From positions 21,388 to 35,360 of the forward strand of contig DIAJ01000013.1 of the NCBI GenBank assembly GCA_002415785.1: a stretch of 13,973 nt of DNA, written 5' to 3'. Shown piece by piece: positions 6,321 through 12,959 of the stretch (position 1 is its first letter; every line of letters begins with the position of its first letter). A program made the position numbers and the translations under genes. The notes beneath the pieces were generated by a model. It was not told the DNA's origin and made no database searches. It saw only the letters and a list, made by a program, of their open reading frames with translations. Origin of the DNA: Flavobacteriales bacterium UBA5081 (GTDB taxonomy: Bacteria; Bacteroidota; Bacteroidia; Flavobacteriales_E; Vicingaceae).

Positions 6321-8058
6321 CTGTCCACCCCGCGTCTGATAAAATTTGTTGTTTCATATTTCTGTAGTCTAAAGTTTCTGGTAAGCCCATTGTTTTAGCT
6401 TGTGTTTCAAGTTGGTCAATTTGCATAACAAGTTGAATCGCGCTAAAACGTCTTTGTTGTTTCTGGCTTTCTTCTGCTGGGCCACCACTACCGTAAACTT
6501 CAAACTCAACCATTTCTGGCAAAGTGTTTTTGTTAATGTTCACATAACCATTATAAGTATTTAGGTAAACAGTCATGTCCTTCGTGTTATCTCTACCCAT
6601 CTCATAACACTTTGATAACCACTGATCCATTGGGCCAGTCAACGTTGCATTTACATAATCGACAGTTCTTATAGTTGAACGCTGTAACTCAGCTTGTTTT
6701 GCAAAAGCAGTTGTATGACTAATTGTTTGAGCGCCTAATCTCGAAGCATTAACACCTGTCACGTCTGCATATTGTTGTAAAAATCCAGCGTAAGCGGCAA
6801 ACAATGGCTGTGGATTACCAAAAATGTGTTGACGAACTTCAGAAGTAGAAGCCCATTGAGCAAAAGGATAGATTCTTGGGCCACCTTCTTGAGCGAACTG
6901 CTGATCATCACGGTCGTAACTAACTGGAGGTGTTGCATGTAACGCTGCCGCCATCAAATAACGATTCAAAGCATCAACGGCTGCTTTCTGTACCGAACAA
7001 CCAAGCATCAAAGGTGATGTGGGATAAGGATTATCTACATTTTCACGATGATAAGGAAAAAAGATGTGTGAACATCCATATTTTAATAACCTGACTCTAA
7101 CAACTCTTGACGTAGTTTTGTCACCATATCCTGATTGAGCTACAGTAAAAATAGCATTAGGAATGACCATTGAACCACTTGTCTTGCGCGGTATTACAAA
7201 GTCACCTTCGCCTTCGATAATAGTAACCTCACCATCTTCAGTCTCCAAACCTTTAAGATTCTTAGGCATCCAACCGCCTGTTATTGAATCAGGATCAGTG
7301 CTACCACTATTAGCTGCTAAAACTAAATCGTCAAAGCGCTGATGATAACAATAAAGTTGCATACCCCCAATCATGATCCCTTCGTTGCAGACCGCATGAA
7401 AATTGTCATCTACATACGTTTTTTTCACCGAGCGCGGTATCAACATGGGAATCATCTCATCCTTACGCATAGCGCCTTTCCCTTGTATTTTTACAACCGA
7501 TTTTTTAACCATTCGCGCAACGCCAACACCTAAACCATATTTAAAAGCATCGGAGTTAATTAAATCGATATGCCCCCAGAAATCATATTGATTATTCCAA
7601 TGATTGATCGCTCCTTGTACAAGCTTGTCTGCATTGTCTTGCGTAATCACACTTGGAACATCATTTTCGTCACCAGCAATCAAAGAACTAAACTCAACTT
7701 TATCTAAATACTTATCAGTCATTGCACTATGAGCCGTGAACCAATTAGCATTTAAAGGAGACATCAATCGTCTCGCATCTGCATTTAAAACTTCTAAAGC
7801 TTGAGCTTGTAAAGGTAATTCTGTTTCAGGCAACCAAGCCATATAATCGGGAATCGTTTGATTAACCATTTTGTACCCTAAATCGGGTTCCATGCGAATT
7901 TGCCTATCAATTTCAGACCATTCGTGTTCTAAATGCCGTCTTCTATGCTTGCGATCACTAAAAGTAGAAACTAAATAATCGGCAATGTGCTGATAATCCG
8001 TTTGAGTTAAACGTCTTCTCTTTTTTTCTTTAATTCCATCAACGTCTGTAATTTCCAT
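6175..8058 (-). CDS. Portal (head-tail connector) protein, podovirus type
   Basis: This 627-aa protein has the size and design of a podoviral portal, the dodecameric ring through which DNA enters and leaves the head. A basic, helical N-terminus (KEKKRRRLTQTDYQHIADYL) is followed by PLQAQALEVLNADARRLMSP at about 82-101, a typical portal helix. The middle is alpha/beta with DAFKYGLGVGVARMVKK and NPYPTSPLMLGCSVQKAAVD. A long helical crown candidate precedes a Pro/Gln/Ala-rich disordered tail (last about 40 residues), and that tail is overprinted by the 83-aa gene. Position two genes after the large terminase and before scaffold and capsid fits. The start shares a base with the upstream stop (TAATG) and its own Shine-Dalgarno is weak, so coupling is likely. 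Confidence 0.85.
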   Translation of the reverse strand: MEITDVDGIKEKKRRRLTQTDYQHIADYLVSTFSDRKHRRRHLEHEWSEIDRQIRMEPDLGYKMVNQTIPDYMAWLPETELPLQAQALEVLNADARRLMSPLNANWFTAHSAMTDKYLDKVEFSSLIAGDENDVPSVITQDNADKLVQGAINHWNNQYDFWGHIDLINSDAFKYGLGVGVARMVKKSVVKIQGKGAMRKDEMIPMLIPRSVKKTYVDDNFHAVCNEGIMIGGMQLYCYHQRFDDLVLAANSGSTDPDSITGGWMPKNLKGLETEDGEVTIIEGEGDFVIPRKTSGSMVIPNAIFTVAQSGYGDKTTSRVVRVRLLKYGCSHIFFPYHRENVDNPYPTSPLMLGCSVQKAAVDALNRYLMAAALHATPPVSYDRDDQQFAQEGGPRIYPFAQWASTSEVRQHIFGNPQPLFAAYAGFLQQYADVTGVNASRLGAQTISHTTAFAKQAELQRSTIRTVDYVNATLTGPMDQWLSKCYEMGRDNTKDMTVYLNTYNGYVNINKNTLPEMVEFEVYGSGGPAEESQKQQRRFSAIQLVMQIDQLETQAKTMGLPETLDYRNMKQQILSDAGWTDVDVILRGETPDQGASPQPDMGELNPQNIDTAPGAALQALALAGQQQS

Positions 8059-8396
8059 TAGATTCTATTCGCCTTTATTGAATTTTCTATAAAACGTTCA
8101 GCTTCTTTTCGAGCTACATTGATACGCATTTGCCGTCTGGTCTTTTGCGGCTGTAAAAAATCATGATTAGCATCAAATTCAATCCATTGACCCACATCTA
8201 ACTTACCCTCTGAAGCACGACTAGCAACAAACCAAGCAACTTGATAAAAACCATCTTTGTAGTCAGGAAAACGCTCTAAATCTATCGTTTTTTCTGTTTC
8301 AGCAATAAACACTTCCGCTAATCCTGCATCACCGCGATCACAAGGTTTCATGCCTTTTTTCTTACAAAAATCTTCAAACTTTTCAAAAGCGTTCAT
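8058..8396 (-). CDS. Uncharacterised 112-aa protein between large terminase and portal
   Basis: This small soluble protein is rich in charged and aromatic residues. It opens with NAFEKFEDFCKKKGMKPC, a likely helix, carries FPDYKDGFYQVAWFVASRAS near the middle and GQWIEFDANHDF after it, and ends in a basic helix (RRQMRINVARKEAERFIENS). No catalytic motif is visible. The ATG at 8396 overlaps the terminase stop (ATGA) and has AGGAT 6 nt upstream, and its own stop shares a base with the portal start. It is therefore locked between two packaging genes and may help terminase-portal docking, which is inference. It is not convincingly a small terminase, since it follows rather than precedes TerL and has no clear helix-turn-helix. 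Confidence 0.75.
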   Translation of the reverse strand: MNAFEKFEDFCKKKGMKPCDRGDAGLAEVFIAETEKTIDLERFPDYKDGFYQVAWFVASRASEGKLDVGQWIEFDANHDFLQPQKTRRQMRINVARKEAERFIENSIKANRI

Positions 8397-9991
8397 CTTG
8401 ACATCCTAAGTGGTGTTGGCACAGCGACAGCACGATAACCAGAGTTACCTTCAGCTACGGCATAGCGGCGCATCATAACTGCGTAGAAGACTGCCTTGAG
8501 AACATCATCATTGCGATCAATCAAGCGGCCATCCCTACGGTGATAGTTTCTATACTCATCGAAAAATTGTGTGCAACTAGCAAAAACTTTAAATCGACCG
8601 CTAGAGCAACGTTCATTCACTTCCATTACAATTGGCTCTACAGGTTGACTACCCATTTTATCAGGTGTGTAACAAGCAGAACGACTCAACATTTTTAAAT
8701 TATGATCCATATAAATGTCTTTTAATCGTCTACCGATACCTTTTTGACGATTATTGCCATCATGAGGCCATGATATAGGAATCCAATGCGTGTCAGATTT
8801 AATTGCTTCGACATGCTCTGTGATGTCGGGAAGATTTTTTTTCTTCCAAACCCTTGTGACATAAATAATGTCTAAATCTCGATCCCATGCAATATCCGCC
8901 ACTGTAGCTGGATGATCCAAACCAAAGTCAATGCCCTTAATTCGAGACCAGTGCGAAGGTATTTCAATGTCTTTAACTTTAATATTATCTTCAAGCGTTG
9001 CAAAAGCGCGACCTTCTCCCATCATAGGCACGCCTTTAGATCGAGCTTCTCTTTCATGATCAGGATAACTACTTGCCAACCTGTCTCGCTCTTTCACACC
9101 TAAATGGGGCGCGTCATCCCAAGTGGCTGTGCCTAAGTAAACACCGTCACCACCATTCTGGAAATGTTGCACTAAATTTGTTGCTCCTAACAATGGCGTA
9201 AACGTCACCATCATAGAACCGCGTGACGTTAGAAGACGAGTCAAAGCTTCTGCATAAATTCTGCGCTGTCTTTCTTCGTTGTCTTCAGGCTCCTCGTCTA
9301 ACCACACTAAATCAGGTTGCGTACCTTGCCACTTACGCCACCCTTGTTCATAAGTCTTCATAACGCACTGGGAGACACCACCGCTAGTGTGTACAACTTT
9401 AAACGTATCAACTACATCAGAAACACCAGCTTGTCGTGTTCTTGGTTTACCTTTCAACAAAGAGCGAGGAATCGCACCTGTACCTAAATTTTCATCGTCA
9501 AGACTACCTAATAATATTTTCTGGATAATATCGCGTGACGTTTCGTTTGTTGGGCTACCACTCCACACTAAAACTGGATTTTTAAATCTACGACCATTCC
9601 ACCAATCGGGATACAAACCTGTCATGTGATACGCAACTTCAAAACCAGCAGATCGAGTTTTGCCAGGTCTATTCGCTGCCATCAACATGCGCTCTTGATA
9701 CTTGTCACCAGCATTATGAAAATCTAATTGCCAAGGTTTATTAGACCACTCACCCCACACTTCATGTTGCGATTTTAATTGATCAATCATCGACCATAGC
9801 TCATCTCTGTTATAAAAATAAGCTAAGTCAACAAGAAAATGTAAACTTTCAGGTACGCGATGTTTTGCTTCCCATACTCTGCTATTAACTAGTGTTTCAG
9901 CGTGACCGTAAGGAAGATAATAGTTGAGCTGGTTGTATTGCCAATCTCGTTTTAATCGCTCTATAATTTTCGCTTTTTCTAAATCAATCAA
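8393..9991 (-). CDS. terL: Terminase large subunit (packaging ATPase-nuclease)
   Basis: This 532-aa motor protein drives DNA into the prohead and cuts it. ATPase motifs are present in order: Walker A-like MAANRPGKT at about residues 104-112, Walker B DLVWLDEE at 227-234, and the coupling motif TFTPLLG at 263-269. The RNase H-like nuclease domain follows, with GIDFGLDHP at 353-361 (first acidic residue near 355) and the late acidic pair in RNDDVLKAVF. The central acidic residue is not assigned with certainty. Length is normal for the family. The start is TTG at 9991, with AGGAAG 5 nt before it, and it overlaps the upstream gene by 8 nt. The downstream junction is ATGA. No small terminase partner is recognisable in the window. 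Confidence 0.93.
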   Translation of the reverse strand: MIDLEKAKIIERLKRDWQYNQLNYYLPYGHAETLVNSRVWEAKHRVPESLHFLVDLAYFYNRDELWSMIDQLKSQHEVWGEWSNKPWQLDFHNAGDKYQERMLMAANRPGKTRSAGFEVAYHMTGLYPDWWNGRRFKNPVLVWSGSPTNETSRDIIQKILLGSLDDENLGTGAIPRSLLKGKPRTRQAGVSDVVDTFKVVHTSGGVSQCVMKTYEQGWRKWQGTQPDLVWLDEEPEDNEERQRRIYAEALTRLLTSRGSMMVTFTPLLGATNLVQHFQNGGDGVYLGTATWDDAPHLGVKERDRLASSYPDHEREARSKGVPMMGEGRAFATLEDNIKVKDIEIPSHWSRIKGIDFGLDHPATVADIAWDRDLDIIYVTRVWKKKNLPDITEHVEAIKSDTHWIPISWPHDGNNRQKGIGRRLKDIYMDHNLKMLSRSACYTPDKMGSQPVEPIVMEVNERCSSGRFKVFASCTQFFDEYRNYHRRDGRLIDRNDDVLKAVFYAVMMRRYAVAEGNSGYRAVAVPTPLRMSR

Positions 9992-10598
9992 AAGGACTTC
10001 CTAAGATTTCTTTCGTTCTGCCAGAACAGCTCTTAACCTTACCTTCGAAACTTTCTTTTGCTGCTTTGCTCCAGTATTTAATTTCTTTTTGACTGTCTTT
10101 TTCTTTTTCTGTTTTGGAGTAAGGGACTTCGTTGGTGAAATTTGTGCTGAACCATTCTGGCTCCCAGTAATGCCCTGCATCATCCAATGGGATGCCTGCA
10201 AGAGTAATTTTGCTATAACCAATCTTAAGCGCTGTAAATACTGCATTGAGTCCACTCGTTCCTGCTCCAGTTAAAGGCCACACAAAGTCAGCACGACCGT
10301 AACAACTGTGAGTAAATATTTTATTGTCATTTTGTGCGATTAACGGCCTTCTTGCCGCTAACCATTTAGGAAGCATTTCGTAATCGTTGGAATACCAATG
10401 TTGAATAGGAAAACTTAAGTGCATGCCGATATCGTTGATCGCCATTACGTCACCATCAAAATCAATGCAGTTATCTCCCTCCCTGCATCCACTTTTCCAA
10501 TGCGCTAAATCATCCCAAATACATTTGCCACTGCCACAAATAAGTAGTGAACCACTTTTATTGTTTAGAAATAACTTTTTAAGTAGATCAGCTTCCAA
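9984..10598 (-). CDS. Rossmann-like MptE/DUF115- or sialyltransferase-like phage protein
   Basis: This 204-aa protein starts, after a short helix, with SLLICGSGKCIWDDL (residues 17-31), a nucleotide-binding-type first strand and Gly loop. Next come DVMAINDIGMHL (50-61) and the short strand QHWYSND. A GAGTSGLNAVFTALKIGY segment (111-128) is followed by KITLAGIPLDDAGHYWEP (130-147). This arrangement fits phage proteins resembling MptE/DUF115 or the bacterial sialyltransferase-like fold, which use a nucleotide-activated donor, but the substrate is unknown. The TTG start at 10598 overlaps the upstream stop by 11 nt and lacks a clear Shine-Dalgarno, so it probably relies on coupling. A gene of this type beside terminase may modify a virion component, host surface or DNA; that is inference. 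Confidence 0.65.
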   Translation of the reverse strand: MEADLLKKLFLNNKSGSLLICGSGKCIWDDLAHWKSGCREGDNCIDFDGDVMAINDIGMHLSFPIQHWYSNDYEMLPKWLAARRPLIAQNDNKIFTHSCYGRADFVWPLTGAGTSGLNAVFTALKIGYSKITLAGIPLDDAGHYWEPEWFSTNFTNEVPYSKTEKEKDSQKEIKYWSKAAKESFEGKVKSCSGRTKEILGSPFD

Positions 10599-12264
10599 GG
10601 ATTCGTTTTTTACGTCTGTTTAACAATTGCAAACCCTGAAAATCTGTAGGAAAACGTAACTGAACTGGCAAAGAAGTGTTACGACCAATAAGCTGGCGAT
10701 TCGTCTCAGGTAAGTTTACTTGTGATAAAAAGGAACGAATATCCAATTGACCTAATTCCGCAGGTTTATCAAGAGGAATAATATCAACTGGTTTCGTAGC
10801 AAAAAATTCAAGACGTTTTGGCGGTGTCACCCTTTCTCTTTCTGATAGGGTACTTTGTTGCTCTAATCGTTGATTATCTTCTTGATTATCATCTTTACTT
10901 TCCTGACCATCACCATCACCATCACCATTTGTGCCGTCTTGACCTTCAGCTCCTTGTCCACTATTTTCTGTACCAACTTGTACTTCTGCAACGTTACCTT
11001 CAACGATTGGGGCAGTATTAGAAGAATCTTCAGGCAACCTTTCTTCTGTGTTATTTGAAGAATCTACAGCCAAGTTATCTTCTCTGTTTTCTGATGTATT
11101 AGCCACTTCTGCAAAATACGCTGCAAGTTCACTATCTGAAAGTTCCTCGTTACTTGCTTCTTCAGAATTATTAGTGACTGTATTTTCGATAGGCGCTACA
11201 TTTGAACTCGCACCTACATTATCAGTGTTCTCAGTATTAACCGACTGGTTATTATCTACAACAACATCGTCACTCGACACACTATTTGAAGCATCACTCG
11301 GAGCAGACGATGAGTCTACTGTAATTTCATTATTATTGTCTGTTAAAGGAAACGTTGTCCTGCCTACTTGACCTTGCTCATCAAATGTCTGTGCAGGAGG
11401 CTCTACAGGTGCATCATCGATCCTTTCTGCTACACCAGCTCCATCCGTAACTTCACTTTCAGGCTGAACATCGTTATCTTGAACGTTTGTAACATATTGA
11501 TTGACGGCAGAACCGATTATCTCATCACGGTACACGTTGTCTACAGCGGCTTCAGGAACCATGTCATTTATTTCTTCTCTAGTTGGCCTTATTCCTGCAT
11601 TTACACCACCTGTTGCTAAACTAGTAGCCGCACTTCTAGCAAGTTGAGCACCAATACTTGCTGCACCCTCTACTGCGCCTTGAACGTAAATACTTGCACC
11701 AGCCGTAGCCGCAGCAATCGCGATATTGACTGGATCAGTTACAAAATCAAAAAAACTACCTAAAAACCCTCTCGATTTACTTTGTTGTCTCCTACCCATC
11801 TCCCTAAAAGCATAATCTAAAGCGTTAATCGCAAAATCAGTATCTAAACCCTCAGGTATAACTTGATAACCGCTATCTATCCACTGATTTAAAAGCGGTT
11901 GCCTATTATCATTTTGAGCATACTTTTTTATATCGCGTAAAAAATCTCTGCGATTATTGTTGTTTTTATTTTCAACACCTGTCCATTTTTCAATGCGAGA
12001 CCATATCTCGTCAGGTTGTTGATACCAACCATAAAACGCATCAACAATGCCAGGTTTCCAATAAGGAATATCTTTAGCACTTAAAAATGCTGGCTCAGAT
12101 GCAACTCTCTGACTCGTATTGTTATCAACAGTATAATAAGAATTTTCACCAAAATTGAAACGCTGAAAATCAGTTACAGGATTCGCTTGTTGCTTATCAA
12201 TCGCATTGTCAATTTCACTTAAAAAATTTGAAATAGCTTCATTTCTTTCTGCTACAGATACCAT
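10588..12264 (-). CDS. Unknown 558-aa protein with Ala/Gly hydrophobic segment and long acidic disordered region
   Basis: Three parts are visible. Residues 1-165 look folded, with many aromatics (KDIPYWKPGIVDAFYGWY, DEIWSRIEKWTGV). Residues 165-225 are small-residue hydrophobic (FLGSFFDFVTDPVNIAIAAA, then Ala/Gly-rich helix), able to form a membrane-interacting or packing helix. Residues about 262-465 are strongly acidic and low in complexity (Asn, Ser, Glu, Asp, Val), ending near DGDGDG. The last 90 are more ordered and basic (NRRKKRILGS at the end). I do not recognise the family. Similar hydrophobic helices occur in ejected or core proteins, but these usually lie downstream of the nozzle gene. 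The ATG at 12264 is 2 nt past the upstream stop with only a distant purine run, so coupling is likely. Confidence 0.75.
   Translation of the reverse strand: MVSVAERNEAISNFLSEIDNAIDKQQANPVTDFQRFNFGENSYYTVDNNTSQRVASEPAFLSAKDIPYWKPGIVDAFYGWYQQPDEIWSRIEKWTGVENKNNNNRRDFLRDIKKYAQNDNRQPLLNQWIDSGYQVIPEGLDTDFAINALDYAFREMGRRQQSKSRGFLGSFFDFVTDPVNIAIAAATAGASIYVQGAVEGAASIGAQLARSAATSLATGGVNAGIRPTREEINDMVPEAAVDNVYRDEIIGSAVNQYVTNVQDNDVQPESEVTDGAGVAERIDDAPVEPPAQTFDEQGQVGRTTFPLTDNNNEITVDSSSAPSDASNSVSSDDVVVDNNQSVNTENTDNVGASSNVAPIENTVTNNSEEASNEELSDSELAAYFAEVANTSENREDNLAVDSSNNTEERLPEDSSNTAPIVEGNVAEVQVGTENSGQGAEGQDGTNGDGDGDGQESKDDNQEDNQRLEQQSTLSERERVTPPKRLEFFATKPVDIIPLDKPAELGQLDIRSFLSQVNLPETNRQLIGRNTSLPVQLRFPTDFQGLQLLNRRKKRILGS
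10906..10928 (-). repeat. GGTGAT hexanucleotide microsatellite coding for DGDGDG
   Basis: The plus strand shows ATCACC repeated about 3.5 times. The minus strand reads as GAT/GGT codons for alternating Asp-Gly in the 558-aa protein. Copy-number change in 6-nt steps would keep the frame, so the linker could vary in length by slippage without breaking the gene. Confidence 0.8.
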
Positions 12265-12266
12265 AA

Positions 12267-12473
12267 TTAACTAACTTCTTTCTGATTTTTAACACTACTA
12301 TCCAACATAACAACCTCTCTAGCTAACTCCACGCTTTTGTACACTCCTAAATTTTTTCTATCCGATAATCTCCAAGCAGAAAATCGCCACTCGTTATTCA
12401 AACGTGATGCAGAAACGGTATAACCTGATGGCTCCGTGACCTCATAATATTTGCCTTTACGAATAAATTTCAT
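12267..12473 (-). CDS. Small 68-aa protein of unknown function
   Basis: The protein begins MKFIRKGKYYEVTEP and has an alternating, beta-prone core (SGYTVSASRLNNEWRFSAWR) followed by LGVYKSVELAREVVM, a likely helix. This small strand-strand-helix plan is frequent among short phage proteins, but I cannot name a family. A longer frame starting with TTG at 12494 is open (75 codons). I prefer the ATG at 12473 because it overlaps the TGA of the preceding lysine-rich gene in an ATGA junction, and neither start has a good Shine-Dalgarno. The next gene starts 2 nt after its stop. Role unknown. Confidence 0.65.
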   Translation of the reverse strand: MKFIRKGKYYEVTEPSGYTVSASRLNNEWRFSAWRLSDRKNLGVYKSVELAREVVMLDSSVKNQKEVS

Positions 12474-12601
12474 GAAATATTTTGTAAAGCCCAAAAGGTG
12501 TAATCTTTTTTCTTACCTTTATATAATTTAGGTTTATTTTTTTTCTTTTTCTTTTTCTTTTTTTTCGAACCATAGCCCATAGAGCCTGTACCATAAGTCA
12601 T
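12470..12601 (-). CDS. 43-aa poly-lysine protein, very short
   Basis: Reading the minus strand from ATG at 12601 gives MTYGTGSMGYGS, then nine consecutive lysines, then NKPKLYKGKKKDYTFWALQN and a stop at 12470. AAGGA lies 6 nt before the ATG, a good ribosome site, and the stop forms ATGA with the next gene, which together argue that this is a true gene. The Gly/Tyr-rich start (a YGxGSxGYGSK-like pattern) resembles short basic phage proteins I recall from environmental phages. The charge suggests nucleic acid binding, for example condensation of packaged DNA or RNA contact, but this is inference. The coding tract is a long purine run of AAA/AAG codons and may slow ribosomes or promote slippage. 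Confidence 0.7.
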   Translation of the reverse strand: MTYGTGSMGYGSKKKKKKKKKNKPKLYKGKKKDYTFWALQNIS

Positions 12602-12621
12602 AGCTTATCCTTTATAAAAAA

Positions 12622-12843
12622 TTAAATTTTAGTTTGCCAGAACAGCAATAAACCAAGAACATATCCTGCAACACATGTCAGGATTACCATCAACACAATT
12701 AAAAAATATATGGAATTACAAAATTGCCGAATGGCGTTTAGCCTATCAATAATTTTTGTTGCTTTATCGTTAATATCAAGCAGTTCGGCTTCGTGTTTTC
12801 TTGCGTTTTTTTGCAGTCTTAGCCGCAGCCCTAAATTGAGCAT
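12622..12843 (-). CDS. Small single-span membrane protein (holin-like size)
   Basis: This 73-aa protein has a basic N-terminus (LRLRLQKNARKHE), a probable coiled-coil helix (AELLDINDKATKIIDRLNAI, residues 19-38) and one strong transmembrane segment at about 44-69 (YFLIVLMVILTCVAGYVLGL). Only QTKI follows the membrane segment. Small phage membrane proteins of this length include holins and spanin components, but no lysin gene is in the window, so lysis is only a possibility. The ATG at 12843 overlaps the end of the basic 57-aa gene by 68 nt in another frame. GGAG stands 9 nt before it, inside that gene. No alternative ATG exists before the membrane segment. Confidence 0.65.
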   Translation of the reverse strand: MLNLGLRLRLQKNARKHEAELLDINDKATKIIDRLNAIRQFCNSIYFLIVLMVILTCVAGYVLGLLLFWQTKI

Positions 12844-12949
12844 CCGTTGGCGCTCCTTTACTGCCTTTCTTACGCATTTTTTCTTTAGACCCTGCTGCTA
12901 TTCTTTTTCTTTTAGCATGAATATTTGCATAAAGACCTTTTCCTGGCAT
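12776..12949 (-). CDS. 57-aa highly basic conserved phage protein
   Basis: From ATG 12949 the frame reads MPGKGLYANIHAKRKRIAAG, then SKEKMRKKGSKGAPTDAQFR and a Lys/Arg-rich end, stopping at 12776. Twenty of 57 residues are Lys or Arg against two acidic residues. The KGLYANIHAKRKRI...GSxEKMRKxGxKGAPT pattern is one I recall as recurring in many phages, especially of aquatic bacteria, usually annotated as hypothetical. AGGAG lies 6 nt before the ATG and overlaps the stop of the methyltransferase, so expression follows that gene. Its C-terminal 22 codons are also read in another frame by the membrane protein. A nucleic acid-binding or virion-associated role is inference. Confidence 0.8.
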   Translation of the reverse strand: MPGKGLYANIHAKRKRIAAGSKEKMRKKGSKGAPTDAQFRAAAKTAKKRKKTRSRTA

Positions 12950-12959
12950 CGGTTTCTCC

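Noticed and set aside
10001..10255. 84-codon lysine-rich frame inside the MptE-like gene
   Set aside because: It lies in an AAA-rich stretch that gives lysines in several frames, with no ribosome site, no empty space to explain and no recognisable pattern.
10906..10928. Tandem repeat considered as a possible CRISPR or phage-origin iteron
   Set aside because: Six-base units in a coding Asp-Gly linker, too short and in frame. No spacers are present.
10818..11021. Plus-strand frame containing a run of histidines
   Set aside because: The histidines come from the ATCACC microsatellite read antisense. The sense reading (DGDGDG) sits in a long supported gene.
11048..11371. 107-codon plus-strand frame opposite the acidic region
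   Set aside because: Mirror image of low-complexity Ser/Asp/Glu codons, giving a Ser/Leu/Ala peptide with no start signal.
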